A stretch of 64,000 nucleotides of DNA, from the NCBI RefSeq assembly GCF_001945395.1, contig NZ_MSXV01000023.1:23142-87141 (forward strand), given 5' to 3'. The notes beneath the pieces are model-generated. The model was not told where the DNA came from and made no database searches. It was given only the letters and a program-made list of their open reading frames with translations. Each line of letters opens with the position of its first letter. Within the stretch, counting starts at the first letter, position 1. This document shows positions 6,720 through 15,797 of this stretch, one piece after another. Source of the DNA: Pseudomonas sp. PA15(2017) (lineage in GTDB: Bacteria; Pseudomonadota; Gammaproteobacteria; Pseudomonadales; Pseudomonadaceae). Made by a program: the position numbers and the translations under genes.

Positions 6720-6802
6720 CCCGCCCCACCTACTGCCGCGGCACCGGCCTCAAAGTTGCCGAGTTCCCCTGCCTACGCTGCACCCCTCCCGCCAAGCCCT
6801 GA
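6716..6802 (+). CDS. Tiny phage ORF, 28 aa, two CxxC-like cysteines
   Basis: The ATG overlaps the previous stop (ATGA). The peptide has Cys at positions 7, 20 and 23, the last two as CLRC, like the short zinc-ribbon-like peptides common in phage genomes. Support is the overlap and the cysteine pattern only. Confidence 0.3.
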   Translation: MTRPTYCRGTGLKVAEFPCLRCTPPAKP

Positions 6803-6852
6803 CCCAATGCCAACCAACCGACTGCCGGCAACGCCGGCGGTGAGGATTCGTC

Positions 6853-7245
6853 ATGCCTATGCACCTGATCTACATCGCCGGACCGTACCGCGGGCCGGAC
6901 CGGGTAGCCATTACCAGCAACATCGCCAACGCCCGGGCCGTCGCCGTTCAGGCCGCAGCCCAAGGCTGGTTCCCGGTGTGCCCGCACCTCAACACCGCCC
7001 ACATGGAAGAACAGCTCGACCACGCCGACGACTTCTGGCTGGCCGGCACCATGCTCCTCATGGAGAAATGCGCCGCCGTCGTCCTGGTGCCCGGCTGGCA
7101 GAACAGCACAGGCACCCTCGCCGAAGTCGCCCGCGCCAAGCAACTCGGCATCCCCGTCTTCACCAACCACAAATTCCTGCCCGACGCGGACGAGTTCCGC
7201 GCGCCAGCAGCCACCAACCAACCAGCCATGGCAGCCCAGGCCTGA
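6853..7245 (+). CDS. DUF4406-type, nucleoside-deoxyribosyltransferase-like protein
   Basis: This 130-aa protein has the N-terminal signature IYIAGPYRG, a central HLNTAHME segment and a C-terminal STGTLAEVARAKQLGIPVF segment. These are the pattern of the nucleoside 2-deoxyribosyltransferase-like superfamily found in phages. The family fold binds nucleosides or nucleotides. The catalytic Glu is probably that of GTLAEV, but the activity of phage DUF4406 members is not established. It is 9 bp upstream of the next gene, so likely co-transcribed. Confidence 0.75.
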   Translation: MPMHLIYIAGPYRGPDRVAITSNIANARAVAVQAAAQGWFPVCPHLNTAHMEEQLDHADDFWLAGTMLLMEKCAAVVLVPGWQNSTGTLAEVARAKQLGIPVFTNHKFLPDADEFRAPAATNQPAMAAQA

Positions 7246-7254
7246 GGAGTCGCT

Positions 7255-8004
7255 ATGTCAGCAATCAAGGAAAGACCCATCCTGTTCAGCGGCCCCATGG
7301 TTCGCGCCATCCTCGATGGCCGGAAGACGGTCACGCGGCGAGCGGTGAAGGGCCTGCAGATACCGAAGGAAGATCCTTCAATGGGCGAGACCCGGCACCG
7401 CTGGAGCGCTGTAGGTCAACGTGACCCGCGCTATGGATTCTGCGTATTTGGCGAGACCGAAGAGGCTTGCGCAATGGAGCTCGGCGAGTTCGGTGCTTGC
7501 CCATATGGGCATCGCGGCGACCGGCTGTGGGTGCGGGAGGCTTGGTCAGACGTGAACATGTGTGGTGCGCCTGCTCTGGCCTATCGCGCTGATGAAGATG
7601 TCCGTGACCTCATGGGGGAAGAGCTCTTTCTCGATGATGATGGTGCTTTCAACTACCAGGATAAGCGCTGGAACAAGTACCCCTTCTGCGACTGGTATGC
7701 CGACCTACATTTGGTTCGCTGGCGCCCCAGCATCCACATGCCTCGCTGGGCCTGCCGCATCCTGCTGGAGATTACCAGCGTCCGCGTCGAGCGCCTGCAG
7801 GACATCAGCGGCGACCAAGCCGAAGCCGAGGGCGTTGATTCGGCCATGTGCAGGCAGTTCCTCGAAACCTCGCCCAGCAGGCATGAATGCAAGGAGGCCG
7901 TAATCCACGGCTTCGCCGGGCTATGGGCGTCCCTCAACGGCGATGACTCGTGGCACGCAAACCCATGGGTCTGGGTCGTCGAGTTCAAACGCATCGAACA
8001 ATAA
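7255..8004 (+). CDS. Phage ASCH-domain-like protein
   Basis: This 249-aa protein starts behind GAGGAGTCGCT. It opens with RPILFSGPMVRAILDGRKTVTRR and has a middle GDRLWVREAW motif and MPRWACRILLEITSVRVERLQDIS. This order is typical of a large family of phage proteins related to ASCH domains, a PUA-like RNA-binding fold. The role in phage is unknown; modified-nucleotide or RNA binding is the family-level guess. Confidence 0.7.
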   Translation: MSAIKERPILFSGPMVRAILDGRKTVTRRAVKGLQIPKEDPSMGETRHRWSAVGQRDPRYGFCVFGETEEACAMELGEFGACPYGHRGDRLWVREAWSDVNMCGAPALAYRADEDVRDLMGEELFLDDDGAFNYQDKRWNKYPFCDWYADLHLVRWRPSIHMPRWACRILLEITSVRVERLQDISGDQAEAEGVDSAMCRQFLETSPSRHECKEAVIHGFAGLWASLNGDDSWHANPWVWVVEFKRIEQ

Positions 8005-8040
8005 CCCCACTCCCCGGCAACGGCCGGGATCGAGGTGAAC

Positions 8041-8376
8041 ATGTCCGCCGTCCAGATATCGGAGCCGCTCGACAAGCTCTCCGAAAAGCAAATGGCCGAG
8101 TACCTCGGCACCACCCCGCGCGCGCTCGAGGCGAAGCGCGCCCGCAAGCAGATCCCGGAGGGGGTCTGGAAGAAGATCGGCAGCCGTATTTTCTACAGCA
8201 TCAGGAGGTACAACGAATGGCAAGAAAGCCTGTGGCACTGCCCGCCGGAGTTGAAATTAGGAGCGGCGCCATCCGCATCCGCTTCAGCTGGAACGGTAAG
8301 CGCTGCTCAGAAACCCTCACGTACCCCGCCACGCAAACGGGCGTCAGCGCTGCATCCCGTCTTCGCGATCAAGTAA
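8041..8376 (+). CDS. Excisionase-like protein overlapping the integrase
   Basis: This 111-aa protein starts behind GGGATCGAGGTGAAC. Residues 12-60 (LSEKQMAEYLGTTPRALEAKRARKQIPEG...RIFYSIRRYNEW) look like a winged-helix excisionase/MerR-type DNA-binding domain. The last 53 codons overlap the integrase start in another frame, and this tail is rich in Ala, Ser and Pro, so it may carry little function. Such a protein would direct excision together with the integrase. Confidence 0.7.
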   Translation: MSAVQISEPLDKLSEKQMAEYLGTTPRALEAKRARKQIPEGVWKKIGSRIFYSIRRYNEWQESLWHCPPELKLGAAPSASASAGTVSAAQKPSRTPPRKRASALHPVFAIK

Positions 8377-9398
8377 TCCAGCTGATCAAGCTCGGCATGT
8401 TCGACGAACTGAAATACGCCGAGCTCTTCCCCAACTCCGCAAACGCAATCGCCAGCGTAAGCCGCGGATTCGGCCAGTACGCGCAGATCTGGCTCGACAG
8501 CCGCACCCTCGCTGAAGGAACCCGAGACAACTACAAGTCGATACTCAACGTGTGGTGGATGCCCTACCTCGCCACCACGCCGCTGGCCAGCCTGACGCCA
8601 GCGCTCATGCGCGAACTGCTGGTACAGATGCCATGGACCAGCAACGGTGTCAAAGCCAACGCCATGACCAAGATCAGCACGATACTCGACGCGGCGGTCG
8701 CCGACAGGCTGATCAGCATCAATCCGATGCTCGAGCTGGAAAAGCCTGAGCGTGAAAGCAAGAAGATCGATCCTTTCTCCCAGGCAGAAGCAGACCAGAT
8801 CATCGCCGCCCTCTACGCGGTCGAGCACTGGCCGTCGAGGATATTCGGCGCTTTCTTCGAGTTCGCGTATTACACCGGCATGCGGCTTGGTGAGATCGCC
8901 GCGCTACGCTGGAGTGAGGTCGACATGCAGAAGCGTGTCGCGCTGGTCTGCCGGGTGGTGGCCAAGAAGAAGATCGTCGAGCGAACCAAGACCAAGAACG
9001 ATCGCTATGTGCTTCTCAACGACCGAGCCATCCATGCGCTCGAGTACGCCCAGGGCTACATCGAGCGCCGGCTTCAGGGCGATGGGCGGATCGAGGAATT
9101 CCCGTTCTGCTTCCCGCCCAGCAAGGGCCAGGTGTACATCCATCAGACGAGTGACCTGCATCATCAGTGGCGGCCCACCTTGAAAGCGCTGGGTATTCGC
9201 TACCGTCCTCCGTACAATGCGCGCCACACGTACGCAACCATGTGCCTGATGGCGGGAATGGCCCCGGCCTTCATATCCAAGCAATTGGGCAACTCGGTGC
9301 AGATTCTGCTTTCTCGCTATGCTAGATGGATCGATGGCGAAGGTGATTGGGCAGAGATGAGCAAACTAAAGCTTGCCCCAAATCTGCCCCAATCCTAA
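8217..9398 (+). CDS. int: Tyrosine recombinase / phage integrase
   Basis: This 393-aa protein starts at the ATG 8 bp after a perfect AGGAGG. A much earlier in-frame ATG (7950) would run through the excisionase-like gene and is unlikely. The N-terminal 70 residues form an Arm-binding domain (IRIRFSWNGKRCSETL). A SAM-like core-binding domain follows (about 85-170), then the catalytic domain with YTGMRLGEIAALRW (Arg), RPPYNARHTYAT (Arg and His) and SRYARWID (the nucleophilic Tyr). It catalyses site-specific insertion and excision of the element. Being the last gene, it marks the right border. Confidence 0.93.
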   Translation: MARKPVALPAGVEIRSGAIRIRFSWNGKRCSETLTYPATQTGVSAASRLRDQVIQLIKLGMFDELKYAELFPNSANAIASVSRGFGQYAQIWLDSRTLAEGTRDNYKSILNVWWMPYLATTPLASLTPALMRELLVQMPWTSNGVKANAMTKISTILDAAVADRLISINPMLELEKPERESKKIDPFSQAEADQIIAALYAVEHWPSRIFGAFFEFAYYTGMRLGEIAALRWSEVDMQKRVALVCRVVAKKKIVERTKTKNDRYVLLNDRAIHALEYAQGYIERRLQGDGRIEEFPFCFPPSKGQVYIHQTSDLHHQWRPTLKALGIRYRPPYNARHTYATMCLMAGMAPAFISKQLGNSVQILLSRYARWIDGEGDWAEMSKLKLAPNLPQS

Positions 9399-9432
9399 AT
9401 CCACACCTTTGAAATACGCGAGATAGAGCACT
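9399..9432. other. Likely right attachment region of the element
   Basis: Only 34 bp separate the integrase stop from the start of a host ABC-F gene. In phages with this gene order the attachment core lies directly past the 3' end of int. No tRNA remnant is visible. The exact core cannot be set without the left end, which is outside the window. Confidence 0.45.
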
Positions 9433-11019
9433 TTGATTTCCACCGCTAACATCACCATGCAGTTCGGCGCCAAACCGCTGTTCGAGAACGTTTCCGTCAA
9501 GTTCAACAACGGCAACCGCTATGGCCTGATCGGCGCCAACGGCTGCGGCAAGTCGACCTTCATGAAGATTCTCGGTGGCGACCTCGAGCCATCCGGCGGC
9601 CAGGTGATGCTCGAGCCGAACGTGCGCCTGGGCAAGCTGCGCCAGGATCAGTTCGCCTACGAAGAATTCAACGTGATCGACACGGTCATCATGGGCCACG
9701 AGGAGCTGTGGAAGGTCAAGGCCGAGCGCGACCGCATCTACTCGCTGCCGGAAATGAGCGAAGAAGACGGCATGAAAGTCGGCGAGCTCGAGGGCGAGTT
9801 CGCCGAGATGGACGGCTACACCGCCGAATCCCGTGCTGGCGAGCTGTTGCTCGGCCTGGGTATTCCGCTGGAACAACATTTCGGCCCGATGAGCGAAGTC
9901 TCACCCGGCTGGAAGCTGCGCGTATTGCTGGCCCAGGCGCTGTTCTCCGATCCGGACGTATTACTGCTCGACGAGCCGACCAACCACCTCGACATCAATA
10001 CCATCCGCTGGCTGGAAACGATCCTCACGGCGCGTAACAGCACCATGATCATCATTTCCCACGACCGTCACTTCCTGAACTCGGTCTGCACCCACATGGC
10101 CGACCTGGATTACGGTGAGCTGCGTCTGTTCCCGGGCAACTACGACGAGTACATGACCGCCGCGACCCAGTCGCGCGAGCAACTGCTGGCCGACAACGCC
10201 AAGAAGAAGGCGCAGATCTCCGAGCTGCAGAGCTTCGTCAGCCGCTTCTCGGCGAACGCCTCGAAAGCCAAGCAGGCGACCAGCCGCGCCAAGCAGATCG
10301 ACAAGATCCAGCTGGCCGAGGTCAAGCCGTCGAGCCGCGTCAGCCCGTTCATTCGCTTCGAGCAGACCAAGAAGCTGCACCGCCAGGCCGTGACCATCGA
10401 GAAGCTCAGCAAGGCATTCGATGACAAGGTGCTGTTCAAGAACTTCAGTTTCACCGTCGAAGCTGGCGAGCGCGTGGCGATCATCGGCCCCAACGGGATC
10501 GGCAAGACCACCCTGCTGCGCACCCTGGTTGGCGAGATGAAACCGGATGCCGGTGCGGTGAAATGGACCGAGAGCGCCGAGGTCGGCTACTACGCCCAGG
10601 ATCACGCCCACGACTTCGAGGACGACGTGAGCCTGTTCGACTGGATGGGCCAATGGACCACCGGTGAGCAGGTCATCCGTGGCACCCTGGGCCGCATGCT
10701 GTTCTCCAACGACGAGATTCTCAAGTCGGTGAAGGTCATCTCCGGGGGTGAACAGGGGCGCATGCTGTTCGGCAAGCTGATCCTGCAGAAACCCAATGTA
10801 CTGGTGATGGACGAACCAACCAACCACCTGGACATGGAATCCATCGAAGCGCTCAACCTGGCGCTGGAAAACTACCCGGGCACGTTGATCTTCGTCAGCC
10901 ACGACCGCGAGTTCGTCGGTTCCCTGGCCACGCGCATCATCGAACTGTCGGACAACGGTGTGACTGACTTCAGCGGCACCTACGACGACTACCTGCGCAG
11001 CCAGGGCATCATCGTCTGA
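9433..11019 (+). CDS. ybiT: ABC-F family ATPase, YbiT-like
   Basis: This 528-aa soluble protein has two ATP-binding cassettes and no membrane segment. Cassette 1 has Walker [10 protein letters not shown] and Walker [13 protein letters not shown] charged linker follows (around 245-320, with [19 protein letters not shown]). Cassette 2 has GPNGIGKTT, the signature ISGGEQGRM and [14 protein letters not shown] proteins act on the ribosome, relieving stalled or poorly initiating complexes. The start is TTG at 9433, which gives the conserved N-terminus [11 protein letters not shown]; an ATG eight codons later would cut into that strand. Because the integrated element ends just before it, its original promoter may have been displaced. 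Confidence 0.9.
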   Translation: MISTANITMQFGAKPLFENVSVKFNNGNRYGLIGANGCGKSTFMKILGGDLEPSGGQVMLEPNVRLGKLRQDQFAYEEFNVIDTVIMGHEELWKVKAERDRIYSLPEMSEEDGMKVGELEGEFAEMDGYTAESRAGELLLGLGIPLEQHFGPMSEVSPGWKLRVLLAQALFSDPDVLLLDEPTNHLDINTIRWLETILTARNSTMIIISHDRHFLNSVCTHMADLDYGELRLFPGNYDEYMTAATQSREQLLADNAKKKAQISELQSFVSRFSANASKAKQATSRAKQIDKIQLAEVKPSSRVSPFIRFEQTKKLHRQAVTIEKLSKAFDDKVLFKNFSFTVEAGERVAIIGPNGIGKTTLLRTLVGEMKPDAGAVKWTESAEVGYYAQDHAHDFEDDVSLFDWMGQWTTGEQVIRGTLGRMLFSNDEILKSVKVISGGEQGRMLFGKLILQKPNVLVMDEPTNHLDMESIEALNLALENYPGTLIFVSHDREFVGSLATRIIELSDNGVTDFSGTYDDYLRSQGIIV

Positions 11020-11040
11020 TCGGCTGAGCCGGCATCACCC

Positions 11041-11075
11041 AAAGCCCCGCCATCCACTGGATGGCGGGGCTTTTT
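11041..11075 (+). terminator. Terminator of the ABC-F gene
   Basis: AAAGCCCCGCCATCCA and its complement form a 16-bp perfect stem with one unpaired base, ending in a T-run, 22 bp after the stop codon. Confidence 0.9.
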
Positions 11076-11151
11076 GTATGGGCTGGTATCAGCTTCGTAG
11101 GTTGCAGCCTGCGGATCCGCTAGTGATAGCCGATATCAGGTGTCCGCCCGT

Positions 11152-11181
11152 GATTTTTCGCGCGCATGGCGCGCTCCCACA
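11152..11181 (+). repeat. Dispersed 30-bp palindromic repeat, copy 1
   Basis: Identical to 44397-44426. It contains the palindromic core GCGCGCATGGCGCGC followed by TCCCACA. Both copies lie between genes. Confidence 0.8.
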
Positions 11182-11427
11182 TTCGTAATCTTTCATTGGC
11201 TTCGCGAAGCCGTGCGCTTTTAGAGGGCTGACCGCGAATTGTAGTGGACCGGCTGACTGCTCGCGGGCGCTCGTTCCGGTCCGCCCTACGGGAAGCTAGG
11301 GTACGTGAGAGCGGCTTCAGCCGCGATGCTATCGGCGGTCGCAAACTGATCGGAAGCCGCTCGCACATGTTTGCATCGTGCCTCACGGCATGTCCTGCGC
11401 ACTCATATGGCATCGCGCCTGACGGCA

Positions 11428-11493
11428 TAGCCTGGGTTGAGCATCGTGATACCCAGGGATCTTCCCGGATGTCGCTGCGTTCGACCCAGGCTA
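11428..11493. repeat. REP-like inverted repeat
   Basis: Arms TAGCCTGGGT and ACCCAGGCTA enclose two smaller motifs (GATACCCAGGGATC and TTCCCGGATGTCGC). The arms and the GTCGAACGCAGC-type inner sequence resemble the pair at 34999-35126, so both belong to one repeat family. Confidence 0.7.
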
Positions 11494-11523
11494 CCGAATC
11501 GAAAGAACCGGACTGCAGATACA

Positions 11524-11551
11524 AGAACGCCGCTCAATAGAGCGGCGTTCT
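11524..11551 (-). terminator. Terminator of htpG
   Basis: AGAACGCCGCTC-AATA-GAGCGGCGTTCT, a perfect 12-bp stem starting 18 bp past the htpG stop. The T-run on the minus strand is short. Confidence 0.8.
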
Positions 11552-11568
11552 GCGTAGCAGCTAGCGGA

Positions 11569-13479
11569 TCAAGCAGAGAGCTCGACCAGCAGCTTGTTCA
11601 GGCGCTGCACATAGGCGGCCGGATCTTTCAGGCTGTCGCCTGCCGCCAGGGCGGCCTGGTCGAAGAGGATGTGCGACAAGTCGCCAAAACGATCCTCATC
11701 CGGCTCGGCGTCCAGCTTCTCGATCAGCGGATGGCCCGGGTTGAATTCGAAGATCGGCTTCGAATCCGGCACCTTCTGCCCGCTGGCTTCGAGGATCTGG
11801 CGCATCTGCAGGCCCAGGTCCTGTTCGCCGATGGCCAGGATGGCCGGCGAATCGGTCAGGCGATGGGAGACGCGAACCTCGGCGACCTGCTCGCCCAGGG
11901 CGGCTTTCAGGCGCTCGACCAGGCCTTCCTTGCTCTTGGCGACTTCTTCCTGGGCCTTCTTGTCCTCTTCCGAGTCCAGCGAGCCCAGGTCCAGGTCACC
12001 GCGCGCGACGTCGATGAACGACTTGCCGTCGAACTCGGTGAGGTAGCTCATCAGCCACTCGTCGATGCGATCGGTGAGTAGCAGCACTTCGATGCCTTTC
12101 TTGCGGAAGACCTCCAGGTGCGGGCTATTCTTGACCTGCGCATAGGATTCGCCAGTGAGGAAGTAGATCTTGTCCTGGCCTTCTTTCAGGCGGCTGACGT
12201 AGTCGCCCAGGGAAACCACCTGCTCGCCCTCGCCTTCGCCGGTCGAGGCGAAACGCAGCAGGCCAGCGATCTTTTCCTTGTTGGCGAAATCTTCCGCCGG
12301 GCCTTCCTTGAGCACCTGACCGAAGTTCTTCCAGAAGGTCTTGTACTGCTCGGGCTCGCTCTTGGCGAGTTTCTCCAGCATGTCGAGCACACGCTTGGTC
12401 AGCGCCGACTTCATGGAGTCGATCACCGGATCCTTTTGCAGGATTTCGCGCGAAACGTTCAGCGACAGATCGTTGGAATCGACCACGCCCTTGATGAAGC
12501 GCAGGTAGAGCGGCAGGAACTCGTCGGCCTGGTCCATGATGAACACGCGCTGCACGTACAGCTTCAGGCCGCGCGGCGCTTCACGCTGGTACAGGTCGAA
12601 CGGTGCACGGCCCGGCACGTACAGCAGCGAGGTGTACTCCAACTTGCCTTCGACCTTGTTGTGGCTCCAGCTCAGCGGGTTGTCATAGTCATGGGAGACG
12701 TGCTTGTAGAACTCCTGGTACTGCTCGTCGGTGACCTCGGTACGCGGGCGCGTCCACAGCGCACTGGCGCGGTTGACCACTTCCCACTCCGGCTCGGCGG
12801 GCTTGTCCTTTTCTTCGCCGTGGAACTCCTTCGGCAGCTCGATCGGCAAGCCGATGTGGTCGGAGTATTTCTTGATGACGTTGCGCAGACGCCAGCCATC
12901 GGCGAACTCTTCTTCACCGCTCTTCAGGTGCAGAACGATACGGGTGCCGCGCTCGGCTTTCTCGACGGTGGCGATCTCGAAGTCGCCTTCGCCTTTCGAA
13001 GCCCAGTGCACGCCTTCGCCGGCGGCCAGGCCTGCGCGACGGGTGAACACTTCGACCTTGTCAGCAACGATGAAGGCCGAATAGAAGCCCACGCCAAACT
13101 GGCCGATCAGGCTCGAATCCTTCTTCTGATCACCGGAGAGGTTCTTCAGAAAATCGGCGGTGCCGGACTTGGCAATGGTGCCCAGGTGCGCGATGGCCTC
13201 TTCGCGGCTCATGCCGATGCCGTTGTCTTCGAGGGTGACGGTCTTGGCGTCCTTGTCGAAGCTCACACGGATTTTCAGCTCCGAACCGCCCTCGAGCAGC
13301 TCGGGCTTGGCCAGCGCTTCGAAACGCAGCTTGTCGACGGCGTCCGATGCGTTGGAGATCAACTCGCGCAGGAAAATTTCCTTGTTGGAATACAGCGAGT
13401 GAATCATGAGGTGCAGCAGCTGCTTCACCTCTGTCTGGAAGCCCAGGGTTTCTTTTTGAGTTTCCACACTCATGGTCAT
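11569..13479 (-). CDS. htpG: Molecular chaperone HtpG (bacterial Hsp90)
   Basis: This 636-aa cytosolic ATP-dependent chaperone dimer matures and remodels client proteins. The N-terminal ATPase shows the GHKL boxes: [20 protein letters not shown] (about residues 92-97) and [10 protein letters not shown]. The middle client-binding domain and the C-terminal dimerisation domain follow, and the length is normal. The start is the ATG giving MTMSVETQ, 5 nt after GGAG; a second ATG two codons on would also work. It is a single-gene unit between a strong terminator and the unrelated membrane-protein gene. Confidence 0.97.
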   Translation of the reverse strand: MTMSVETQKETLGFQTEVKQLLHLMIHSLYSNKEIFLRELISNASDAVDKLRFEALAKPELLEGGSELKIRVSFDKDAKTVTLEDNGIGMSREEAIAHLGTIAKSGTADFLKNLSGDQKKDSSLIGQFGVGFYSAFIVADKVEVFTRRAGLAAGEGVHWASKGEGDFEIATVEKAERGTRIVLHLKSGEEEFADGWRLRNVIKKYSDHIGLPIELPKEFHGEEKDKPAEPEWEVVNRASALWTRPRTEVTDEQYQEFYKHVSHDYDNPLSWSHNKVEGKLEYTSLLYVPGRAPFDLYQREAPRGLKLYVQRVFIMDQADEFLPLYLRFIKGVVDSNDLSLNVSREILQKDPVIDSMKSALTKRVLDMLEKLAKSEPEQYKTFWKNFGQVLKEGPAEDFANKEKIAGLLRFASTGEGEGEQVVSLGDYVSRLKEGQDKIYFLTGESYAQVKNSPHLEVFRKKGIEVLLLTDRIDEWLMSYLTEFDGKSFIDVARGDLDLGSLDSEEDKKAQEEVAKSKEGLVERLKAALGEQVAEVRVSHRLTDSPAILAIGEQDLGLQMRQILEASGQKVPDSKPIFEFNPGHPLIEKLDAEPDEDRFGDLSHILFDQAALAAGDSLKDPAAYVQRLNKLLVELSA

Positions 13480-13553
13480 CTAACTCCACATTGATGGCTA
13501 AGCCGCGATACGGCGGATGACCATCAGGTGGGGGCGGCGTGGAAAATTTCAAG

Positions 13554-14795
13554 TCACTCGTCGACGCGCTCCACGTGTACCACATCGGTCGGCAACAGGG
13601 TGAAACGTGCTTCGCCCGATCCATTCAGGCGTTGGCGCAGCACCAGCTGGCCCTGTTCGTCGATGCCAGCGAACTGACCCTGCACCGCCGTACCCTTCTC
13701 GCTGAACAGGCGCATCGGCTGGTTGACGTAGTGCTGCGGCTCGGCGAGCAGCCGCGCCAGCGTCAGCTCCTGGCGAGAGTCCGGCGGCGCCGATGGTGCG
13801 CTAACCGCAGGCTTGGACGCGACGGCGGGCGGCGCGGGCTCGGAAACCTCTGGCAATTCCGGGAAGCGGTCATCGTCGATTCGCCAGCCAAGCTGCGGAT
13901 GCTTGCTCAAGCGCACCGGAACGCGCTGTTCCTGGCCACCCACGCGCGCCGGTACGTCGAGCGCCAGATTGCCGGTAGTCACATCCTGCAGCGGCAACGG
14001 CGCGAGCTGTACGTCGCGGGTGGCGAAGCGCCGCTGCAGGTAATCGGTTATCAGGTAAACCAGAGTGTCGCGTGAGTCCACCGTGCGATCGACCTTGCCC
14101 TGCTGGTAGCGCAAGCCGTTGCGAAACAGCTCGACCTTGCCGGTCAGGGTGGTCTGGAAGTGCGCCGGCAGTACCAGATGAAATTCACCTGCCAGGCGGT
14201 TCGGTTCCTCGGGGTGCAGGTTCAGATGCAGCGTGTAGCCGCCCTTGAGTTGACGAGCCTCGGGCAGGTCCTGATCGGGCAACAACCAGCTCAACTCGAT
14301 TTCCGGCAGTTGCCCGGGATCATCGGGCAGCACATCCAGGCGCAAACCATCGACGCCGACCGGCAGGCCGCGAATGCTCAACTCGCGACGCGCGAAGAAA
14401 TCCTGGCCTTCACGCAGGCTGAGCACGCCGTCGACGAGTTCGCCTTCCTGGGGCGCAAAAGGCTCGCCATTGAGCTGACCGTGCAGTTGTATGTTCAATT
14501 CACCGGCTGCCGGCTGCTCGGGCTTGAGCCACTGCAGGCCAATGATCGCTTCCAGACGTTGCGGATCCTGCCCAGCCATCACCGCCAGCCCGACGACCAG
14601 CGGAATCATGCCCAAAGCGCAGCAACCCAGTGCGTGCTTGGCGCGACGCCAGTGCCGCACGATGAACAGCAGTGTCAACGGCGGCAACAGGCAGGCCCAC
14701 CCCCACAACAGGCTAGTGGCGAAACCGCGCATCACCAACAGCACCAGGCCGATGAGGATCAGCAGCAGGCCGCCCAGGATCAACAACGCATCCAT
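13554..14795 (-). CDS. Conserved inner-membrane protein, unknown function
   Basis: This 413-aa protein has two or three N-terminal membrane segments: about residues 4-22, 29-46 (after GFATSLLWGWAC) and 58-75. A large, mostly extracytoplasmic part of about 330 residues follows, rich in beta-strand-like stretches and acidic residues. A Pro/Ala/Ser-rich linker (around 325-345) separates a small C-terminal domain. I recognise no enzyme motif. It lies upstream of htpG on the same strand with 74 bp between them, but htpG probably has its own promoter. Confidence 0.7.
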   Translation of the reverse strand: MDALLILGGLLLILIGLVLLVMRGFATSLLWGWACLLPPLTLLFIVRHWRRAKHALGCCALGMIPLVVGLAVMAGQDPQRLEAIIGLQWLKPEQPAAGELNIQLHGQLNGEPFAPQEGELVDGVLSLREGQDFFARRELSIRGLPVGVDGLRLDVLPDDPGQLPEIELSWLLPDQDLPEARQLKGGYTLHLNLHPEEPNRLAGEFHLVLPAHFQTTLTGKVELFRNGLRYQQGKVDRTVDSRDTLVYLITDYLQRRFATRDVQLAPLPLQDVTTGNLALDVPARVGGQEQRVPVRLSKHPQLGWRIDDDRFPELPEVSEPAPPAVASKPAVSAPSAPPDSRQELTLARLLAEPQHYVNQPMRLFSEKGTAVQGQFAGIDEQGQLVLRQRLNGSGEARFTLLPTDVVHVERVDE

Positions 14796-15038
14796 TCGAA
14801 TTCCTTAGATCAGTAACCGACGTCGATCGACCGCGCGAAGAGCGCAACGATAATGATCGCCGCACTTGGGTTCCACCGACGCGTCGAGCCTTTTCACTTT
14901 TTGTGACGAGCCATGAATTGGTTCCTTCACTGGAATGGGTGAAGCAAAAAGGCGCATCGACGCAAAGTCAGTGAACTTATCGCGCCCTCGACGCCTCGAA
15001 AAACGGTAATGGTCTTTACCCAAAGGAGAAACACCACC

Positions 15039-15332
15039 ATGCAAAAATCAGTCGCTTACGCCTTCATGCTGGCTGCCACGCTGGGCCTTGCGGCCTGTGA
15101 CAAGCCGTCCGAAAACAAAGCTCAAGATGCTCAGGAAGCCCGTACCGAAGCTCAAGAGTCGATGAACGACGCTGCTAAAGAAAGCAACGAAGCTGCACAG
15201 AAAGAAGCAGAGGCCGCTCAAGAAGCCGCCAAAGAGCAACAGGAAGAAGCTCAGACTCCACCAGCCACTACCCCGGCCGAGCCCGCAGCACCTGCAGAGC
15301 CAGCCGCGACTGACGCACCAAAGCAGCAGTAA
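15039..15332 (+). CDS. Small Ala/Glu-rich lipoprotein
   Basis: This 97-aa protein starts at the ATG behind AAAGGAGAAACACCACC. It has a lipoprotein signal: a positive start (MQKS), a hydrophobic run, and the lipobox LAAC with Cys at residue 20. The mature part is one long charged Ala/Glu/Gln/Lys stretch likely to form a helix or coiled coil, then a Pro/Ala-rich tail. It resembles small envelope lipoproteins of unknown role in pseudomonads. The 240-bp upstream gap holds its promoter region. Confidence 0.75.
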   Translation: MQKSVAYAFMLAATLGLAACDKPSENKAQDAQEARTEAQESMNDAAKESNEAAQKEAEAAQEAAKEQQEEAQTPPATTPAEPAAPAEPAATDAPKQQ

Positions 15333-15404
15333 GCTGACAGTTCTACGTTACCCGCAGTGCGCTGCGGGTAACGCCCCTCTCCTCTCCCTCCATTCCCTCC
15401 CGGT

Positions 15405-15797
15405 TCAACGCATCGCTGGTGTCAGCATCAGCAACAGCGTACATCCCATGCCTATCGCCCATACCAGGCTGCGCTGCCAGTGCAGGTCGGCCCAGTAGAA
15501 AATCAGATACAGCATCCGTGCGACCACGAAGATCACCGCCAGCCAGTCGACCAGCCAGCCACTGCTCTGGGTGACGTGCGCCATCAGCACGCCCACTGCG
15601 AACAGCGGAAAGGCTTCGAAGCTGTTCTGATGCGCCGCCAATGCCCGCGCACCGAAGCCGGTCAAACGCGCCTGCTGAGCCCGCGGATGATGATTGTCGT
15701 AGGTGCCGCCTTCCTGCTTCATCGCCCTGGCTAACGGCGCCTTGGCGATGAAAATCAGCAAGGCGCTGATGAAGATGCACCAGAATGGAATGCTCAC
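15405..15797 (-). CDS. MAPEG-family membrane protein
   Basis: This 130-aa protein has four hydrophobic segments. The central motif ARALAAHQNSFEAFPLFAVGV is the MAPEG signature (glutathione and eicosanoid metabolism family; bacterial members are mostly uncharacterised). The start is GTG in a GTGA overlap with the end of the upstream DUF599 gene. The longer upstream reading of this frame is only a shadow of that gene. Confidence 0.85.
   Translation of the reverse strand: MSIPFWCIFISALLIFIAKAPLARAMKQEGGTYDNHHPRAQQARLTGFGARALAAHQNSFEAFPLFAVGVLMAHVTQSSGWLVDWLAVIFVVARMLYLIFYWADLHWQRSLVWAIGMGCTLLLMLTPAMR

Larger units (their letters stand above)
11076..11523. other. Gene-free stretch with REP-type repeats
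   Basis: There is no credible gene between the ABC-F terminator and the htpG terminator. The stretch holds several palindromic pieces: a 30-bp block at 11152-11181 that recurs identically at 44397-44426, a short hairpin TTGGCTTCGCGAAGCC, and a CCTGGGT/ACCCAGG pair at 11428-11493. Confidence 0.6.

Noticed and set aside
7950..8216. Extended integrase N-terminus from an earlier ATG
   Set aside because: It would run through the end of the ASCH-like gene and most of the excisionase-like gene, and ignores the AGGAGG before 8217.
9399..9440. tRNA gene fragment as attachment site
   Set aside because: No T-loop or acceptor-stem sequence is visible in the short junction.
11244..11540. ORF of 98 codons between the ABC-F gene and htpG
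   Set aside because: It overlaps repeat sequences and the htpG terminator, and its composition is unlike real genes.
12118..13494. Long plus-strand frame opposite htpG, and similar ones opposite sucA, lpdG, sdhA, opmB and muxC
   Set aside because: All are antisense shadows of highly conserved genes with biased composition.
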